A DNA stretch of 64,000 nt from Microbacterium sp. zg-Y1090 (GTDB lineage Bacteria; Actinomycetota; Actinomycetes; Actinomycetales; Microbacteriaceae). The position numbers and the translations under genes were made by a program. How positions within the stretch are numbered: the first letter of the stretch is position 1; each line of letters opens with the position of its first letter. Shown here piece by piece: positions 25,927-33,629 of this stretch. The notes beneath the pieces were generated by a model. It saw only the letters and a program-made list of their open reading frames with translations, ran no database searches and was not told the DNA's origin. The stretch covers positions 1,116,001 through 1,180,000 of the forward strand of contig NZ_CP126742.1 of NCBI RefSeq assembly GCF_030246945.1, written 5' to 3'.

Positions 25927-28900
25927 CTATCCTCGCAGAGCCTTCTGGATTCGTTGGGGCGAAACCGGCTCGGCGGTGCCGAGCCGCTGGGCGAACAGGC
26001 TGACCCGGTACTCCTCCAGCAGCCAGCGGGTGTGGACGAGGTTCGCCGGGGCGTGCTCGTCGATCGGGATCGTCCCCCCGGCCTCGGCGTAGAGCGCGGC
26101 CATCCGCTCGTACTCGGTGAGACGCTGCCGGTCGCGCCCGGGATTGTCGGACAGCTGTGACACCCGCTCGAGGGCCCCGGCAAGGTAGCGCGGCAGATGC
26201 GTCAGGCGCGCCAGCCCGGTGCGCGAGACGAAACCGGGGAAGACGAGGCCCGCCACCTGGGTCTTGATGTCGCCCAAGGCGGCGAGCAGCGTCATCGAGT
26301 TCTGCCCGCGCACGGCCTTCTCCACCTCGCGGGATGAGGTGAGGATGCGCGCGGTCAGCGACACCGTCTGGAAGAGTTCGTCGACCACGGTGCGCGAGAA
26401 TTCGTCACGCACGCGCGCGAAATCGGCGGCGGTGCGCACCAGCGCGCCCGACATCACCCGCGCGAGCACGGCATCGGCGACGGCGACGCGCGCGTCTTCG
26501 ATGAGGGCCTTCGCCGAGGGGTACGGAGAAGCCGCCAGCGCGAGCTTCTCCTGAGCGGTCAGGTGCTCGAGCACATACGGGGCGGGGGAGGGCACCGTGA
26601 GCAGCAGCAGACGCCGCGCCCCGGCATGCGTGAGTCGCTGCGCGGCCTCGGGGGTCGCCTGGATGCGCACCGACACCGACGCGCCGTCGTCGACGAGGGA
26701 GGGGTAGCCGCGCACGACACCGCCGGCGACACGGGTGTCGACCAGTGCGGGCAGGTCGCCGATGGTCCAGTCGGTGAGCCCGCTCTGCTCGGTGATGCCC
26801 GAGGTGCCCGCGTCTGCCGAGCCGCCGGGCGAGCCGGTGACGGCGGCCACCGCGCCGGGCCGTGGCGCAGGGGAACCCGGGCCGGCTCCGCGTGGCGCGG
26901 TCAGCGATCGGCTGACCGAGGCGCGGGCACGGTCGGCCAAGCGGTCCTGCAGCGCCCTCAGATCGCGATCGGATGCCACGGTGCGGCCGCGCTCGTCGAC
27001 GGCGCGGAACGACATCCCCAGGTGCGCGGGCACGCGTTCGAGGTCGAAGTCGGCGGCGGTGACCGGCTGGTTCGCCACACGCTGCACGCGCGCGGCCAGC
27101 GCGTCGCGCAGGGCGCGGGGCGGCAGGCCGTCGTGCGACTCCGGACCGTCGCCGGCGAGCTCCTCGGCGAAGCGTGCGGCCCAGTCTGCAGCCGGCACGA
27201 CGGAGCGCCGGATGGCCTTGGGAAGGGCGCGCAGCAGCCCGGCGATGAGTTCGCCGCGCAGCCCCGGCACCTGCCAGTCGAAGCCGTCGGGCCGCAGCTG
27301 CGCGAGCAGCGCCAGCGGCACCACCACGCTCACGCCGTCGTCGGGGGCGCCCGGCTCGAACCGGTAGGCGAGCGACAGCACCTGGTCGCCCTGCTGCCAG
27401 CGCATCGGGAAGTCGCGTTCGTCGGCGCGCGAGGCGTCGTCGACGAGGTCCGCCTCGGTGAGGTCGAGCAGGCGCGGCGTGCGGGACGAGGCATCCCGCC
27501 ACCACGCCTCGAACGAGCGCACATCGAAGACGTCGTGCGGCAGGCGGGAGGCGTAGAAGGCATAGACCGCCTCATCGCCGGCGAGGATGTCGCGGCGGCG
27601 CTCGCGCTCCTCGATCTTCTCCAGGCGGCGGCGCAGCTCGAGGTTGCGCCGCTCGAACGCGGTCAGTCGCTTGTCGAGATGGGTGACGTTCCACTCGCCT
27701 TCGACGAGGGCGTGGCGGATGAACATCTCCCGCGCGAGCGGGCGGTCGATGCGGGCCAGCTGCACCCGGCGGCGCGGCACGATCTCGAGGCCGAACAGGG
27801 TGACCTTCTCGGCGGCGACGGCGGCACCGGCATCCTTTGACCAGTGCGGATCGCTGAGGCTGCGGTGGACCAGGTCGCCGGCGAGCTCCTCTGCCCACTC
27901 CGGGTCGATGGCCGCGACGGTGCGCGCATACAGTCGCGATGTCTCGACCAGCTCGGCGGCCATCACCGCGTCGGGGGAGGCCTTGCGCAGCCCCGACCCG
28001 GGGAAGATCGCGAAGCGGGCGCCCCGCGCTCCGCGGTACTCCGCGCGCGGCCGTCCGTGAGGAGCCTTCGCGCCCTTGCCCTTCGCGCCGGACGCCGGTG
28101 CCGCCGTGGACCGGGTGTCGAGGATGCCGAGGTGCGACAGCAGCCCGGCGAGGATCGCCCGGTGCACCAGCGCCGGGTCGGCGGCGCCGCTGTTCTTCGC
28201 CCGCGGGGCGTCGGTCAGCTGCCGCAGCTGCCGGTGCACGTCGAACCACTCGCGCACCCGCACATAGTTGAGGTGCTCGGAGCGGCACATGCGGCGGAAT
28301 GCGCTCGAGCCGAGCTCGGACTGCTGCTCGCGCAGGTGGTTCCACAGGTTCAGCAGGCTGAGGAAGTCGCTCGTCGGGTCGGTGAAGCGCGCGTGAAGGC
28401 GGTCCGCCTCCTCGCGGCGCTCCTCCGGTCGCTCGCGCACGTCCTGGATCGACAGCCCCGCCACGATCGCCAGCACGTCGCCGGCGACGTCGAGTCGCCG
28501 CGCCTCGATGAGCATGCGCGCGAACCGGGGGTCGATGGGGAGCCGCGCGATCTCACGCCCGATGTCGGTGAGGCGCCACCCCTTGCCCGCGTCGGCGGAG
28601 GCGCGCGCCGCGCGACCCTGGCCGCGACCGCCCCCCGAGCCCGTCGCAGGACGCACCGCGCCGAGCTCGACGAGCAGGTCGAACGCGGCTTTGACCCCGC
28701 GGGAGTCGGGCGGCGTGAGGAACGGGAACTCGGTGATGTCGCCGAATCCGAGCGACAGCATCTGCAGGATCACCGAGGCGAGGCTCGTGCGCAGGATCTC
28801 GGGCTCGGTGTACTCGGGCCGGGAGGTGAAGTCCTCCTCGGTGTACAGCCGGATCGCGACACCGTCCGAGGTGCGTCCGGCGCGACCGGAGCGCTGCTGC

Positions 28901-29916
28901 GCCGACGCCTGCGAGACGGCCTCGATCGGCAGGCGCTGGATCTTGGAGCGCGCGCTGTAGCGCGAGATGCGGGCGGTTCCGGCGTCGATGACGTACTTGA
29001 TGCCGGGGACGGTGAGGCTCGTCTCCGCGACGTTGGTCGCGAGGATCACCCGGCGCCGGACGCCCGCGACCTGAGAGCGCTCGAAGACCCGGTGCTGCTC
29101 GGCGGACGACAGTCGGCCGTACAGGGGCAGCACCTCCGTCGGCGAGGTGTCCTTTGCGTACATGCCGCGTACGGCATCCATCGCGTCGCGGATCTCCGCC
29201 TCGCCGGGCAGGAACACCAGCACGTCGCCGGCCGGTTCGCGGTCGAGTTCGCGCAGCGCCCCCAGCAGCGCGTCGACATCGTCGGGGCCGTCGTCGTCGG
29301 CGTCGGCGACGCGACCGCGGTACCGGATCTCCACGGGGTAGGTGCGACCGGACACCTCGATGATGGGGGCGGGCTCGCCCGCGGCATCCGCGAAGTGCTT
29401 CGCGAAGCTCTCGGGGTCGATCGTCGCCGAGGTGACGATGACCTTCAGATCGGGGCGGCGGGGCAGGATGCGGCGCAGGTACCCGATCAGGAAGTCGACG
29501 TTCAGAGACCGCTCGTGCGCCTCGTCGATGATGATCGTGTCGTAGCGGCGCAGCAGCTTGTCGCGGTGGATCTCGTTGAGCAGGATGCCGTCGGTGACCA
29601 GCGCCACCCGGGTGTCGGCCGAGACGTTGTCGGTGAAGCGCACCTTGTAGCCGACGGTGGTGCCCAGCGGCACCTGCATCTCCTCGGCCACGCGCTCGGC
29701 GATGGTGCGGGCGGCGATGCGGCGGGGCTGGGTGTGCGCGATGCGGGTGCGCCCGAGCTCCAGACAGATCTTCGGCAGCTGGGTGGTCTTTCCCGAGCCG
29801 GTCGCGCCGGCGACGATGACGACCTGATTCTCGGCGATGGCGCGCGCGATCTCGTCCCGCGCGGCGCTGACGGGCAGCTCGGGCGGGTAGACGATGACGG
29901 GCTCTGGTGCGGACAC
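25927..29916 (-). CDS. hrpA: ATP-dependent RNA helicase HrpA
   Basis: A 1329-residue DEAH-box helicase, close to the E. coli length of 1300. Walker A GATGSGKT is at residues 37-44, the DEAH box reads IIIDEAHERS near residue 140, and motif III is SATIDPE. The helicase core, helicase-associated domain and OB-like region are followed by the C-terminal DUF3418 region (LVDTRVAGGVVRGYPSLVDD). The GTG at 29916 is the only start consistent with the N-terminus; the longer frame upstream lies in the intergenic and next gene. TACGAT 8 bases before the GTG suggests a leaderless promoter. Confidence 0.95.
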   Translation of the reverse strand: MSAPEPVIVYPPELPVSAARDEIARAIAENQVVIVAGATGSGKTTQLPKICLELGRTRIAHTQPRRIAARTIAERVAEEMQVPLGTTVGYKVRFTDNVSADTRVALVTDGILLNEIHRDKLLRRYDTIIIDEAHERSLNVDFLIGYLRRILPRRPDLKVIVTSATIDPESFAKHFADAAGEPAPIIEVSGRTYPVEIRYRGRVADADDDGPDDVDALLGALRELDREPAGDVLVFLPGEAEIRDAMDAVRGMYAKDTSPTEVLPLYGRLSSAEQHRVFERSQVAGVRRRVILATNVAETSLTVPGIKYVIDAGTARISRYSARSKIQRLPIEAVSQASAQQRSGRAGRTSDGVAIRLYTEEDFTSRPEYTEPEILRTSLASVILQMLSLGFGDITEFPFLTPPDSRGVKAAFDLLVELGAVRPATGSGGGRGQGRAARASADAGKGWRLTDIGREIARLPIDPRFARMLIEARRLDVAGDVLAIVAGLSIQDVRERPEERREEADRLHARFTDPTSDFLSLLNLWNHLREQQSELGSSAFRRMCRSEHLNYVRVREWFDVHRQLRQLTDAPRAKNSGAADPALVHRAILAGLLSHLGILDTRSTAAPASGAKGKGAKAPHGRPRAEYRGARGARFAIFPGSGLRKASPDAVMAAELVETSRLYARTVAAIDPEWAEELAGDLVHRSLSDPHWSKDAGAAVAAEKVTLFGLEIVPRRRVQLARIDRPLAREMFIRHALVEGEWNVTHLDKRLTAFERRNLELRRRLEKIEERERRRDILAGDEAVYAFYASRLPHDVFDVRSFEAWWRDASSRTPRLLDLTEADLVDDASRADERDFPMRWQQGDQVLSLAYRFEPGAPDDGVSVVVPLALLAQLRPDGFDWQVPGLRGELIAGLLRALPKAIRRSVVPAADWAARFAEELAGDGPESHDGLPPRALRDALAARVQRVANQPVTAADFDLERVPAHLGMSFRAVDERGRTVASDRDLRALQDRLADRARASVSRSLTAPRGAGPGSPAPRPGAVAAVTGSPGGSADAGTSGITEQSGLTDWTIGDLPALVDTRVAGGVVRGYPSLVDDGASVSVRIQATPEAAQRLTHAGARRLLLLTVPSPAPYVLEHLTAQEKLALAASPYPSAKALIEDARVAVADAVLARVMSGALVRTAADFARVRDEFSRTVVDELFQTVSLTARILTSSREVEKAVRGQNSMTLLAALGDIKTQVAGLVFPGFVSRTGLARLTHLPRYLAGALERVSQLSDNPGRDRQRLTEYERMAALYAEAGGTIPIDEHAPANLVHTRWLLEEYRVSLFAQRLGTAEPVSPQRIQKALRG

Positions 29917-29924
29917 AGCCCTCC

Positions 29925-29930
29925 ATCGTA
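29925..29930 (-). promoter_or_regulatory. -10 box (TACGAT) of hrpA
   Basis: TACGAT ends 8 bases before the GTG at 29916. GGAGGG in between is too close to the start codon for a standard ribosome-binding site. It lies in the 76-base gap after the type VII operon, which also carries GCGCGAGT twice in tandem (29954-29969). Confidence 0.4.
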
Positions 29931-29992
29931 TGCCCGGCGGGCGTCGGGCCGGCGCGCGAGTGCGCGAGTGCGCGAACGCGCGGATGCCGGGC

Positions 29993-30619
29993 TCAGGCGT
30001 CCTGGAACGCCGAGGCCGCCACGATCGCGTCGAAGTACGACAGCAGGGTGTGCGCGATGTCGCCCAGGGGCGTGGTGAACACCGCGGTGAGCAGGCGCTT
30101 GCTCCCCGGCACCGGGTACCAGTACTGCGCGATGAGCCGGCGCTGCGTGAAACGCTCGCCGTCCTCGATCTCGACCGTCTCCTCGATCCGGTGCACGCGG
30201 ACGACGTCCGAGTCCATGCAGCGACGCCGCACCGCGGTGCCCGCGCCATCGGGGTCCATGAGGGGGAGGGACTTCTCGAACACCGTCAGCACCGCGTCGG
30301 CCCCGGTGCCGATGGCCGGGCTCATGCGCATGCCCTCGTCCTCGAAGACGGTGAGGGTCGCCGACATCGGCTGTCCCGGACCCAGCTCGGTCTGGATCAT
30401 CAGCAGCTGCGCATCCGCCTCGACGGCGGCCGTGGCCGCGCGGGTGAACTCCTCGCGCAGCCGCGCGCGCTCCGTCGCGCGCTCATCGGCGCGCCCGAGC
30501 ACGCCGGTGGCGATCTTCTTGGTGGAGTCGGCGACGGCCTCGGGGGAGGACAGGTCGATCCGCCACCACGTGCCGATCATCCGGAACACGAGCCGCGGCT
30601 GGGCGACGGCTGTGGTCAT
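29993..30619 (-). CDS. Hypothetical protein at the end of the type VII operon
   Basis: A 208-residue protein of unknown family. It starts MTTAVAQPRLVFRMIGTWWRI, has a long central helix (AVEADAQLLMIQTELGPGQP region) and ends YFDAIVAASAFQDA; there is no signal peptide or membrane helix. The ATG overlaps the stop of the lipoprotein gene by 4 bases, so it is translationally coupled to it. Its position after the effector suggests a chaperone, immunity or regulatory partner; this rests on context alone. Confidence 0.75.
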   Translation of the reverse strand: MTTAVAQPRLVFRMIGTWWRIDLSSPEAVADSTKKIATGVLGRADERATERARLREEFTRAATAAVEADAQLLMIQTELGPGQPMSATLTVFEDEGMRMSPAIGTGADAVLTVFEKSLPLMDPDGAGTAVRRRCMDSDVVRVHRIEETVEIEDGERFTQRRLIAQYWYPVPGSKRLLTAVFTTPLGDIAHTLLSYFDAIVAASAFQDA

Positions 30620-31122
30620 CGCGCGCCGCCGATCACCGCGGGGTCCGTCGTGGTCAGCTGCAGGCTGTCTTTGATGAAGCGGTACTGCACCGCGTCGGGG
30701 AGCCCTGCGGCGGCCTGCGTGAGGTCGAGGATGCGGGAGTCGTCGGACGCGGGCCGGGCGATGAGGGTGAGCTGGTCGACCTCGGTCGTCGCGTTCTCCA
30801 GCGCGGCCACGGCGATGCGCACGACCGTGTCGGTGCTCACCGGCTCGTCGCCGGACAGTGCGACGGCGATGGTCATGACGCTGGCGAAGCCCGACGGGTT
30901 CACCATGACGGTGGGCACGTCCACGACGCGCGGGTCGGATTCAGCCACGGCACTGCGGACGGTGGTGGGGGACATGTCGTCTTCCTGGTCGGTGCCCTGC
31001 GGGGCGGGGGAGCCGGGGGCGGTGCCCGGCAGGATGCTGCAGCCGACGAGTGTGGCGGCCAGCAGCGCGGCTGCGGTCGCCGCTCCCGCCCGTGCCCCGT
31101 GCCTGCGGTGTGCGCGGGTCAC
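30616..31122 (-). CDS. Lipoprotein next to the lipase-like type VII effector
   Basis: A 168-residue protein whose N-terminus has a charged region, a hydrophobic stretch (AATAAALLAATLVGC) and lipobox LVGC, so it should be lipid-anchored outside the membrane. The mature part has a Pro-rich linker, then VDVPTVMVNPSGFASVMTIAVAL and a helix-strand region ending DSLQLTTTDPAVIGGAR. The GTG at 31122 overlaps the effector stop (GTGA). In Staphylococcus the T7SS lipase toxin TslA has a lipoprotein immunity factor; an analogous role here is inferred, not shown. Confidence 0.75.
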   Translation of the reverse strand: MTRAHRRHGARAGAATAAALLAATLVGCSILPGTAPGSPAPQGTDQEDDMSPTTVRSAVAESDPRVVDVPTVMVNPSGFASVMTIAVALSGDEPVSTDTVVRIAVAALENATTEVDQLTLIARPASDDSRILDLTQAAAGLPDAVQYRFIKDSLQLTTTDPAVIGGAR

Positions 31123-32747
31123 TTCTCCGACCAGCCGTACTGCCGCCGCTGGTAGCCGTAGGCGCCGTCGTGGCCGACGAAGTACCGGTCGAGGTCGGCG
31201 ACGGTGCCCGGGGGCACCTGGCCGACCCGCTCGGCGAGTGTCTCGTGGTAGGCGCCGGCGTTGTGGATGCCGTGGACGCCCTTGTGCGCCTCCGACGACT
31301 CCGCGTGGATGGTCGTCCAGTTCGGGCGCTGCTGCGCGTAGCCGTCTGTCCCGACACTCACGATGGTGTCCAGGCGTGGCACCGGGTCGCCGTTGTGCTG
31401 CACGGAGACGACGGAGGTGGAGGACGGAATCGGCATGTGGTCGATCGGCGCGCCGGCGGCGACGACCGCGGACCAGTTGTAGTCCCGGTTGTACGACGCG
31501 AGCGTGCCGGCCATGATGCCGCCCTGGCTGAAGCCCACGAGCATCACGGGGTCGTTCGCGCCGACCCCCGCCTGCTGCATGGCGTCGATCACGGCACGCT
31601 CGTACTGCGAGCGCAGCGAGGGGGTGAGCATGAGGGCGAGGTTGCTGTCGAGGTCGTGCACGCCACCCTGCTCGCCGAACCGGGACATCCACTCCTGGGT
31701 GCTGGGGAGGATGACGCGCCAGCGCACCACCCCATCGGCATTCACGACCCGCGTCACGGAGATGACGGTCTCATCGACGCTGGTCGGCTTGCCGTTGTCG
31801 TCCCAGCTCTTGCCCAAGCCGTCCACGAACTCCGTCTCGGACAGCGCCTCCGACAGGTCGGCGGGCTGCCCCTTGTAGGAGTTCGCCTCCTGGTCGGTGA
31901 GGGTGTGCTCGCCGACGCTGGGCGTCGGCTTGAGCACGTCGGACAGCACGCTGACCAGCAGGAACCCGGCCAGCACCGCCGTGACGAGGGCGGCGATCAG
32001 CGGCGTGATGAACGGCAGCGCCGCGAGCACGGCGAACACCAGCAGCAGGATGACGGCGACGCCGAGCAGCGCGGCGACGGTGGAGATGAGGCGCTGCAGC
32101 TCGGCGTAGAGGTCTCCGAGGAAGTCGCCCACCCAGCGGGCGATGGTCGCCAGGAAGTCGCCGACGTCGTCGAGGAAGTTCTTGACCCGGTCCCAGAACC
32201 CTTCGTTCGTGCCGTCGATGGCCGCATCGATGCGGTCGATCGCGGTCTGGGCCGCCCGCTCCATGTCTTGGCGGGCCGCCTCGATCTCGGCGCGGGCGGC
32301 CTGGGCCGCGGCATCCATCCGGGTGCGCCGCGCGCGCGCTGCCTGCACCTGATCCTCGGCGGAGCGGAGGTTGCCGGCGGGCGCGTCGGCTTCGCCGAGC
32401 CGTTCCAGGCGCCGCTCGGACACCAGCAGGTCGTACTCGGCCGTTGCGGCACCGGCCTCGGCACGGGCTTCGGCGACCTCGGCGTCGTCGGCGCGATCGT
32501 GTGCCGCCTTCAGCGCGACGGCGTACTCCTGGAGCGCGCGGGCGGTGCCGTCGTAACGCTCGTGGGCACGGTCGAGGTCGCGGGCGACCTCGGTGCTGCG
32601 ATCGCGGATGGCATCCATCGACCGAGCGGTGCTGTCGTATGCGATGGCACGCAGGTCGTCGGCGGCCCGCTGGATCAGCGAGGCCGACGAGACGTACGAC
32701 GCCGACCGCTCCGCGAGGGAGGTGGGGTTTCCGGGCAGGACGCTCAT
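31119..32747 (-). CDS. Putative T7SS-secreted alpha/beta-hydrolase (lipase-like effector)
   Basis: A 542-residue protein. Residues 1-110 form a helical, WXG/LXG-like type VII targeting region (starts MSVLPGNPTSLAERSASYV, later HERYDGTARALQEYAVALK). A coiled-coil region (about 110-175) leads to two hydrophobic helices at about 221-271. The C-terminal half is an alpha/beta hydrolase with nucleophile motif GFSQGG (Ser near 407), an acidic candidate in NGDPVP (about 453) and a His in GVHGIHNAG (about 493), reminiscent of cutinase/PE-PPE hydrolases. The start overlaps the preceding small ESX gene. Confidence 0.8.
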   Translation of the reverse strand: MSVLPGNPTSLAERSASYVSSASLIQRAADDLRAIAYDSTARSMDAIRDRSTEVARDLDRAHERYDGTARALQEYAVALKAAHDRADDAEVAEARAEAGAATAEYDLLVSERRLERLGEADAPAGNLRSAEDQVQAARARRTRMDAAAQAARAEIEAARQDMERAAQTAIDRIDAAIDGTNEGFWDRVKNFLDDVGDFLATIARWVGDFLGDLYAELQRLISTVAALLGVAVILLLVFAVLAALPFITPLIAALVTAVLAGFLLVSVLSDVLKPTPSVGEHTLTDQEANSYKGQPADLSEALSETEFVDGLGKSWDDNGKPTSVDETVISVTRVVNADGVVRWRVILPSTQEWMSRFGEQGGVHDLDSNLALMLTPSLRSQYERAVIDAMQQAGVGANDPVMLVGFSQGGIMAGTLASYNRDYNWSAVVAAGAPIDHMPIPSSTSVVSVQHNGDPVPRLDTIVSVGTDGYAQQRPNWTTIHAESSEAHKGVHGIHNAGAYHETLAERVGQVPPGTVADLDRYFVGHDGAYGYQRRQYGWSEK

Positions 32748-33208
32748 CGGGTCGCTCCCTGGGTCATCTCGTCGGCGGTGAGGTCACGTGCCCACACGGG
32801 CGGCTCCGCGGCGGGGGTGGAGGCGGGTCCCGGTGACGGGCTGGGGGCGGGTGCGGGTCCCGGTGACGGCGCCCCGGGCGTGGGTCCGCCGGGCGAGGGC
32901 TGCGGCGTCGGGTCCGGGACCTCCTGCACCGGCCTGACCGCGGCGGCGAGGTCGGTGTCGAGGTCGCTGAACGTGTCGACCACCGCACCGAGGTAGTCCG
33001 CGATGAAGAGCAGGTTCTCCTCGAGCTTGCCGCGGGCGATGTCCCACTTGTCGCCGAATTCGCGCACCTTGCCGCCGAGGCGGTCATGGCCGGTGTCGGC
33101 GGCGGCACCGGCGGCGATGCTCTCCGCGCGCGCGAAGCTGCTGGCGACGGTCTCGGCCGTGCGGGCGCTGCGGCGCAGCTCCGCGAAGTCCAGTTTCAGA
33201 TCGGCCAC
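32744..33208 (-). CDS. ESX-like small helical protein with Pro-rich tail
   Basis: A 154-residue protein. The first 100 residues form a helix-turn-helix hairpin; the turn carries VREFGDKWD, an F-x-x-x-W pattern found in many actinobacterial WXG100-like proteins instead of W-x-G. The C-terminal third is low-complexity Pro/Ser/Gly followed by PPVWARDLTADEMTQGATR. The GTG at 33208 has GAGGGAACG upstream. It lies between the WXG100 gene and the effector gene and may be the effector's dimer partner or chaperone, by analogy with LXG-effector accessory proteins. Confidence 0.75.
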   Translation of the reverse strand: MADLKLDFAELRRSARTAETVASSFARAESIAAGAAADTGHDRLGGKVREFGDKWDIARGKLEENLLFIADYLGAVVDTFSDLDTDLAAAVRPVQEVPDPTPQPSPGGPTPGAPSPGPAPAPSPSPGPASTPAAEPPVWARDLTADEMTQGATR

Positions 33209-33281
33209 GGCCGTTCCCTCCCGCTCAGACGACGACGCGGGGCCGGCCGTGAAGGACCGGCCCCGCGTCGAGGGACTGTGA

Positions 33282-33575
33282 TCAGCCGATCGAGCTGGCC
33301 AGCTGCTCGTCGGTGGACTGCAGCGCCGATGCTGCCTTCTCGAGGAACTGGGCCATGCCGTCGATGCCCTGCACGGTGCGCTGCGCACCCGAGGTGAACT
33401 GCTCGTAGGACGAGTCGAAGGCGCCGGAAGCGCGGGTGGTGGTGAAGCCATCCTGCACGAGCTGGCTGACGAGGGAGCGCAGCTCCTGCAGCTTGCCTTC
33501 CAAGTCCGACTGGCCGGCACGCAGACGGTTCGCGGCGCTCTGCATCTGGTCGTAGGTGACGTTGAGGTTCGCCAT
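33282..33575 (-). CDS. WXG100 family protein (ESAT-6-like)
   Basis: A 97-residue helical-hairpin protein. It starts MANLNVTYDQMQSAANRL, has the LQELRSLVSQLVQDGF first helix, then a turn with RASGAFDSSYEQF in place of the classic WSG, and a second helix (GIDGMAQFLEKAASALQSTD). Length and layout fit EsxA/EsxB-type secreted substrates. An AGGAGTGACC ribosome-binding site sits before the ATG at 33575, stronger than for its neighbours, and a possible internal promoter lies upstream. Confidence 0.9.
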   Translation of the reverse strand: MANLNVTYDQMQSAANRLRAGQSDLEGKLQELRSLVSQLVQDGFTTTRASGAFDSSYEQFTSGAQRTVQGIDGMAQFLEKAASALQSTDEQLASSIG

Positions 33576-33597
33576 GGTCACTCCTTGTGTCGTGAAG

Positions 33598-33629
33598 CGG
33601 CAGTTCCTCTGCCGACGTGATTCAACCTA
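33598..33629 (-). promoter_or_regulatory. Candidate internal promoter and hairpin in front of the WXG100 gene
   Basis: TAGGTT (33624-33629) overlaps the eccC stop codon and could be a -10 box. A 6-base stem with a 5-base loop (33598-33614) follows in the leader before the strong ribosome-binding site. This would allow extra expression of the small substrate; a pure RNA-processing hairpin is the alternative. Confidence 0.35.

Noticed and set aside
25927..30249. A 1440-residue version of HrpA
   Set aside because: The extra N-terminus overlaps the neighbouring hypothetical gene; the GTG at 29916 fits the family N-terminus and has a -10 box upstream.
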